Source: VAZQ01 sp036557665 (GTDB lineage: Bacteria; Pseudomonadota; Alphaproteobacteria; Rhizobiales; Xanthobacteraceae). Taken from it: a DNA stretch of 64,000 bases. The notes below the pieces were generated by a model. It worked only from the letters and a program-made list of their open reading frames with translations. It did no database searches and was not told the DNA's origin. The position numbers and the translations under genes are program-made. Below, piece after piece: positions 61,188 through 64,000 of this stretch. How positions within the stretch are numbered: the first letter of the stretch is position 1; each line of letters opens with the position of its first letter. Location of the stretch: assembly GCA_036557665.1 (NCBI GenBank), contig DATBHG010000008.1, forward strand, positions 7,413 to 71,412, written 5' to 3'.

Positions 61188-61451
61188 TCAGTCGCATACC
61201 TGGATGCGCGGTCTGACCCAAATTCCTCGATAGCCATCCCACACCGGCCGGCCGCGCGTCCAGTAACAGCTCGGCGGCGGTCCCGCGTAGTACACCGGGG
61301 GTGGACTCGCCGCGGCTATCCCGAAAAGCGTGCCGGCTGCCAGCCCGCCGATAAGACCGGCGGCGAAATGATCGCCTGCCGCCGCCGGGCTCGCTGCCAT
61401 GCACGAGATCGCTATGGCAACTCCACTGCACGTGATTGCAACTCGCTTCAT
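61188..61451 (-). CDS. Small exported protein with Pro/Tyr-rich C terminus
   Basis: An 87-residue protein starting at ATG 61451, where a signal peptide begins (RVAITCSGVAIAISCMAASP). A Gly/Ala-rich hydrophobic stretch (FAAGLIGGLAAGTLFGIAAA) follows, then a PPPVYYAGPPPSCYW segment and a Cys-terminated tail. This layout, a glycine-zipper-like helix plus Pro/Tyr-rich end, is common among small rhizobial envelope proteins of unknown function. The gene converges with the SnoaL-like gene. Confidence 0.65.
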   Translation of the reverse strand: MKRVAITCSGVAIAISCMAASPAAAGDHFAAGLIGGLAAGTLFGIAAASPPPVYYAGPPPSCYWTRGRPVWDGYRGIWVRPRIQVCD

Positions 61452-61600
61452 GTGTCCCTCCAACTCCTGCATGAGCTTTCTACAAAAATCTCAACGGAGT
61501 CTTGCCACTTCGCGGCAACAAAGCGCCGCTCCTGTGGCCAAAAGGCGCAGTTCGCTGCGGTAGCGTTCAGTACGCGGGAGCGGACTCGATCCTCAATTTC

Positions 61601-61630
61601 GTAGGGGCGACCCACTGGGTCGCCCTCTAC
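61601..61630. repeat. Palindrome 1 of the 61.6-kb cluster
   Basis: GTAGGGGCGACCCA on the left pairs with TGGGTCGCCCTCTAC on the right, one base irregular in the outer arm. It begins with the same GTAGGGGCG end as the element at 53803. Confidence 0.7.
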
Positions 61631-61650
61631 CTCCACGCCGTGCTGAAAAA

Positions 61651-61674
61651 GGGCGAGGCATGCCTCGCCCCTAC
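61651..61674. repeat. Palindrome 2 of the 61.6-kb cluster
   Basis: GGGCGAGGCA / TGCCTCGCCC (61651-61670) is a perfect 20-base palindrome, followed by CTAC as in the other copies. Confidence 0.75.
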
Positions 61675-61699
61675 GAAACGACGACCGAAGTCTCGCAGC

Positions 61700-61718
61700 G
61701 GCGACGCACCGGGTCGCC
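61700..61718. repeat. Palindrome 3 of the 61.6-kb cluster (partial)
   Basis: GGCGAC and GTCGCC arms around GCACCGG. It looks like a worn copy of palindrome 1 without its outer ends. Confidence 0.55.
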
Positions 61719-61740
61719 CTCGATCCGCTTGCCGAGCTGC

Positions 61741-61766
61741 CAGGGGCGACACATGCGTCGCCCCTG
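61741..61766. repeat. Palindrome 4 of the 61.6-kb cluster
   Basis: CAGGGGCGAC and GTCGCCCCTG are perfect 10-base arms around ACATGC. The outer GGGGCGAC matches palindrome 1. Confidence 0.7.
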
Positions 61767-61864
61767 CGAAAAAACTGTCATACGCGCCTTCCGTGTCAGG
61801 GCGATATTGAATTAGCATGGGCAAATCCCGGGCGGCGGCCCCGCCATGAGTTGTTTGGAGCCCA

Positions 61865-62848
61865 ATGCTGACACGTCCAGACCGAAGACAATTTCTGCAT
61901 CTCGCCATGGGCGCTGGCGCGCTCCAGGCTCTCGCGCGCCCTGCCCTCGCGCAATCTTATCCGGCGCGGCCGATTCGCTTCATCGTGCCGTTTCCTCCCG
62001 GCGGCGTGAGCGACATCATTGGGCGCCAGGTCGGTCAATGGTTGTCGGACCGGCTCGGCCAACCCCTGGTCATCGAAAATCGCGGCGGCGCCGGCAGCAA
62101 TCTCGGTACGGAGGTGGTCGTGAACGCGCCCCCGGACGGCTACACGCTGCTGCTGGACGGCTCGGTGAATGCGGTCAACGCCACGCTCTACCCGAATCTG
62201 CGTTTCAATTACCTGCACGACATCTCTCCCGTGGGCAGCATGTTCCGCGCGCCCCACATCATGGAGGTGCATCCATCCTTTCCCGCCAAGACGGTCCCCG
62301 AGTTCATCGCTTATGCCAAGGCCCACCCCGGCCAGATCAACATGGCATCGGCCGGCGTCGGGACGATGTCCCATATGGCCGGCGAGCTGTTCAGCCTGCT
62401 GACCGGCATCAAGCTCATTCACGTGCCGTACCGCGGCGCCGGGCCCGCGCTGACCGACCTGCTCGGAGGTCAGGTCCAGGTCATGTTCGACAACGCAGCT
62501 TCATCGACCGCGCACATCCGTGCCGGCCGGCTGCATGCGCTCGCGGTGACGACGTCGAAACGCATGGACGTCCTGCCGGAGCTCCCGAGCGTGGGCGAGC
62601 TCGTCCCGGGATACGAAGCGAGCAATGTGAACGGGATTGGGGTGCCCGCGATGACGCCCGCCGAAATCATCGTCAAGCTGAACACCGAGCTGAACACGGT
62701 GCTGCGCGATCCCCAAACCAAGGCGCGATTTGCCGAGCTGGGGGGCGCGACGATGATCGGCTCACCGGCGGATTACGGGAAATTCCTCGCGGCGGAAACC
62801 GAGAAATGGGCCGCGGTCGTGAAAGCGGCAGGTCTCAAGTCCGATTAG
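61865..62848 (+). CDS. Bug-family (TctC-like) periplasmic binding protein
   Basis: A 327-residue tripartite-tricarboxylate-type receptor. The signal contains RRQFLHLAMGAGALQALARP, the same RRQFLHL core as the Bug protein at 30376. The mature N terminus is YPARPIRFIVPFPPGGVSDI. Other landmarks are IENRGGAGSNLGTE, GYTLLLDGS, INMASAGVGTMSHMAGELF and VPYRGAGPALTDLLGGQVQ. No TctAB or regulator is next to it, which is usual for the large Bug families of Burkholderiales and some Rhizobiales. The ligand is unknown. Confidence 0.9.
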   Translation: MLTRPDRRQFLHLAMGAGALQALARPALAQSYPARPIRFIVPFPPGGVSDIIGRQVGQWLSDRLGQPLVIENRGGAGSNLGTEVVVNAPPDGYTLLLDGSVNAVNATLYPNLRFNYLHDISPVGSMFRAPHIMEVHPSFPAKTVPEFIAYAKAHPGQINMASAGVGTMSHMAGELFSLLTGIKLIHVPYRGAGPALTDLLGGQVQVMFDNAASSTAHIRAGRLHALAVTTSKRMDVLPELPSVGELVPGYEASNVNGIGVPAMTPAEIIVKLNTELNTVLRDPQTKARFAELGGATMIGSPADYGKFLAAETEKWAAVVKAAGLKSD

Positions 62849-62907
62849 CCTGGAAAAGCGGGTTATACGTTGGCCGTTCCGATTACGCCTTTGCCCAGGT
62901 CTTGAGC

Positions 62908-63765
62908 TCACTCCTTCGCAGGCACCGTGCGCAGATAGGCAACGACCGCGTCGACATCGCCGCCCGACACCGTCGAATAATAGTGGAAGCCCATTGGCGG
63001 CTTCAGCTTGCTGCCGTCGCGGCTGATACCCTGGGTGATGGCACGCTTGATCTCATCGTCGGTCCAGCCGCCGATGCCCTTTTCCTTGCTGGAGGTGATG
63101 TTGCGCGCCACCGAAACGCCCCATGGACCATGGAATTCGAAGCCCCCGGCGCCGAGCTTGGCGGCAAACTCGCGCCCACGAGGGCCCATCGGCGTATGGC
63201 ATTCCATGCAGTGCGCGATGGTCACCAGGTAGAAGCCTTTTTTGACCTTGTCGCCCAACATCGCTTCGGTGAAAGGCTTGTCGCCGCCGGGCGGGATCGG
63301 ATGGCCTTGCGGAATTTTATAGACCGGGTCCGGCACCGTGTTCTTGATCGGCTTGATCGTGTGCAAGTAGGCAATGACGGCATCGAGATCCCGGTCGGTC
63401 ATGATCTCGTAGAATCCGCTCGGCATGACCATGGCGACCGGTACGCCGTTTTTCTTGATGCCTTTGCGCAGAACCTGTTTGAGCTCCGCGTCGGTGTAGC
63501 TGCCGATGCCGGTTTCCTTGTCCTGCGTGATGTTGGGCGCCGTCACCTTGAAAGGGGGTTCGTCCCATGACAAGCCGCCGGAAAAGGCCTTGTCCATGAC
63601 GTCGCCCTGCGGTCCCTTCGGGGTGTGGCAGTTGCCGCAGGTCAGAATCCCGTTGACCAGGTAGTCGCCGCGCTTGATCAGGTCGTTGCTCGCAGACTGT
63701 GCATTGGCGGCGCCAGCCAACGCGATGCCGAACGCAACAATGAAGAGTGCCGAACGAATTGCCAT
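62908..63765 (-). CDS. Dihaem c-type cytochrome
   Basis: A 285-residue exported cytochrome. The signal peptide (about 1-23) ends at ANAQS. Two covalent haem sites are CGNCH (residues 43-47) and CMECH (186-190), each followed by a cytochrome-c fold with probable distal Met in VMPSGFYEIM and PPMGFHYY. Both halves share NITQDKETGIGSYTDAELKQ- and NITSSKEKGIGGWTDDEIKR-type segments, showing internal duplication. The family resembles the cytochrome subunits of alcohol and aldehyde dehydrogenases, yet no dehydrogenase is adjacent. A decayed relative of its C terminus lies at 7493-7618. Confidence 0.88.
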   Translation of the reverse strand: MAIRSALFIVAFGIALAGAANAQSASNDLIKRGDYLVNGILTCGNCHTPKGPQGDVMDKAFSGGLSWDEPPFKVTAPNITQDKETGIGSYTDAELKQVLRKGIKKNGVPVAMVMPSGFYEIMTDRDLDAVIAYLHTIKPIKNTVPDPVYKIPQGHPIPPGGDKPFTEAMLGDKVKKGFYLVTIAHCMECHTPMGPRGREFAAKLGAGGFEFHGPWGVSVARNITSSKEKGIGGWTDDEIKRAITQGISRDGSKLKPPMGFHYYSTVSGGDVDAVVAYLRTVPAKE

Positions 63766-63827
63766 GACATTTCCCCCACGAAAAATTTGCAGAGAGGATC
63801 ATAGCGACCCGAGAAAGTGCGGCAAAC

Positions 63828-63860
63828 AAAAAGGGCGGCCAAAAAGTGCCGCCCCTTTTC
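63828..63860 (-). terminator. Terminator of the rplQ transcript
   Basis: On the minus strand a stem with GGGGCGGC and GCCGCCC arms around ACTTTTTG is followed by TTTTTG, starting 18 bases after the rplQ stop. This is a standard Rho-independent terminator, also placed to separate rplQ from the cytochrome gene downstream. Confidence 0.75.
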
Positions 63861-63877
63861 GAAATATGTAAAAAGAC

Positions 63878-64000
63878 TTAGGCCGCGGCGGTTGCCGTCT
63901 CTTCGGCCTTTTTCTCCTGCGCCGGCCCGGAGTCCTTCCCCTTGGCGTCGATGTCGCGATCGACAAACTCGATGACCGCCTGCGCGGCATTGTCGCCGAA
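63878..64000 (-). CDS. rplQ: 50S ribosomal protein L17, C-terminal part (cut by window edge)
   Basis: The last 40 codons of a gene running off the right edge. Read leftwards they give FGDNAAQAVIEFVDRD, then IDAKGKDSGPAQEKKAEE and an Ala/Thr-rich end before TAA at 63880-63878. The AVIEFVDRD segment is the end of the conserved L17 domain, and the DAKGxDSGPxQEK tail is the extension I know from alphaproteobacterial L17. rplQ normally closes the alpha operon (rpsM-rpsK-rpoA-rplQ), so those genes should lie just beyond the window. The terminator at 63828 supports an operon end. Confidence 0.85.
   Translation of the reverse strand, partial: FGDNAAQAVIEFVDRDIDAKGKDSGPAQEKKAEETATAAA

Larger units (their letters stand above)
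61452..61864. other. Intergenic region with palindrome cluster
   Basis: About 410 bases with no gene, holding four palindromes between 61601 and 61766 that are listed separately. The rest is unremarkable and probably holds the promoters of the two diverging genes. Confidence 0.55.

Noticed and set aside
61601..61766. CRISPR array
   Set aside because: The four elements are palindromes with different centres and uneven spacing, not identical direct repeats with unique spacers, and there are no cas genes.
61865..62848. Tripartite tricarboxylate transporter operon
   Set aside because: Neither Bug gene is accompanied by TctA or TctB.
1..64000. tRNA or rRNA genes and transposons
   Set aside because: Read through the gaps on both strands; no cloverleaf with a T-loop consensus, no rRNA signature and no transposase or integrase motif was recognised. 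A covariance-model search would be decisive.

Overview
The window is high-GC bacterial DNA. It reads best as an alphaproteobacterium of the Hyphomicrobiales (Bradyrhizobiaceae/Xanthobacteraceae type). This is inferred from the Omp25/Omp31-type porin, the fused LivM-LivG protein, many solute-binding proteins of the Bug, LivK, TAXI and ABC_sub_bind (DUF534) families, dispersed GC-rich palindromes like those of Bradyrhizobium relatives, and the tail of an alphaproteobacterial-looking ribosomal protein L17 at the right edge. I see no transposase, integrase, CRISPR array, rRNA or tRNA. It looks like ordinary chromosome specialised in uptake and catabolism of small organic acids, amides and amino-acid-like compounds.

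Layout. 0-3.5 kb: two small paired proteins of unknown function, a membrane-anchored TAXI-type binding protein (- strand) and a small exported protein. 3.6-6.6 kb: fdrA/allF and allG (DUF1116), translationally coupled, without a visible allH. 6.6-9.6 kb: a decayed stretch with a small membrane protein, a short unknown gene, the C-terminal remnant of a dihaem cytochrome c, a frameshifted ABC_sub_bind binding protein and its intact neighbour. 10-13.3 kb: a family-1 binding protein plus two permeases with no ATPase. Facing these is an operon for a class III CoA-transferase and a ThDP enzyme of the oxalyl-CoA decarboxylase / 2-hydroxyacyl-CoA lyase type. 16.3-19.4 kb: a broken small gene, a small unknown gene, and a SAM methyltransferase divergent from an AraC regulator.

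19.5-31.4 kb is the most striking block: ten minus-strand genes, tightly spaced or overlapping. In transcription order they are a Bug binding protein, amidohydrolase, LivK-like binding protein, LivH, LivM-LivG fusion, LivF, LLM flavin oxidoreductase, threonine-synthase-like PLP enzyme, second LLM oxidoreductase and M24 (creatinase/prolidase-type) hydrolase. It looks like an import-and-degradation operon for an unknown, probably nitrogen-containing, substrate.

31.4-38.9 kb: CtpA-type protease, a frameshifted dinB, a porin, two small unknown genes, an alpha/beta hydrolase and a secreted C13 (legumain-like) peptidase. 38.9-45.8 kb: a second uptake operon on the + strand (cupin protein, acyl-CoA ligase, LivK, LivH, LivM, LivG, LivF). 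45.8-51 kb: envelope genes (MepA murein endopeptidase, iron-permease-family protein, SIMPL protein) and a lone molybdopterin oxidoreductase. 51-55 kb: a complete ABC_sub_bind-type ABC transporter plus an additional binding protein. 55-64 kb: an MFS-like carrier, a secreted conserved protein, an L,D-transpeptidase, a SnoaL/NTF2-like protein, a second Bug protein, a dihaem cytochrome c, and the end of rplQ with its terminator.

Four loci carry apparent frameshifts or truncation (7.5, 7.7-8.7, 16.3 and 33.3 kb). These may be genuine decay or single-base assembly errors; the sequence alone cannot separate the two. Intergenic palindromes lie in the right half (34-62 kb), including a cluster of four within 170 bp at 61.6 kb.
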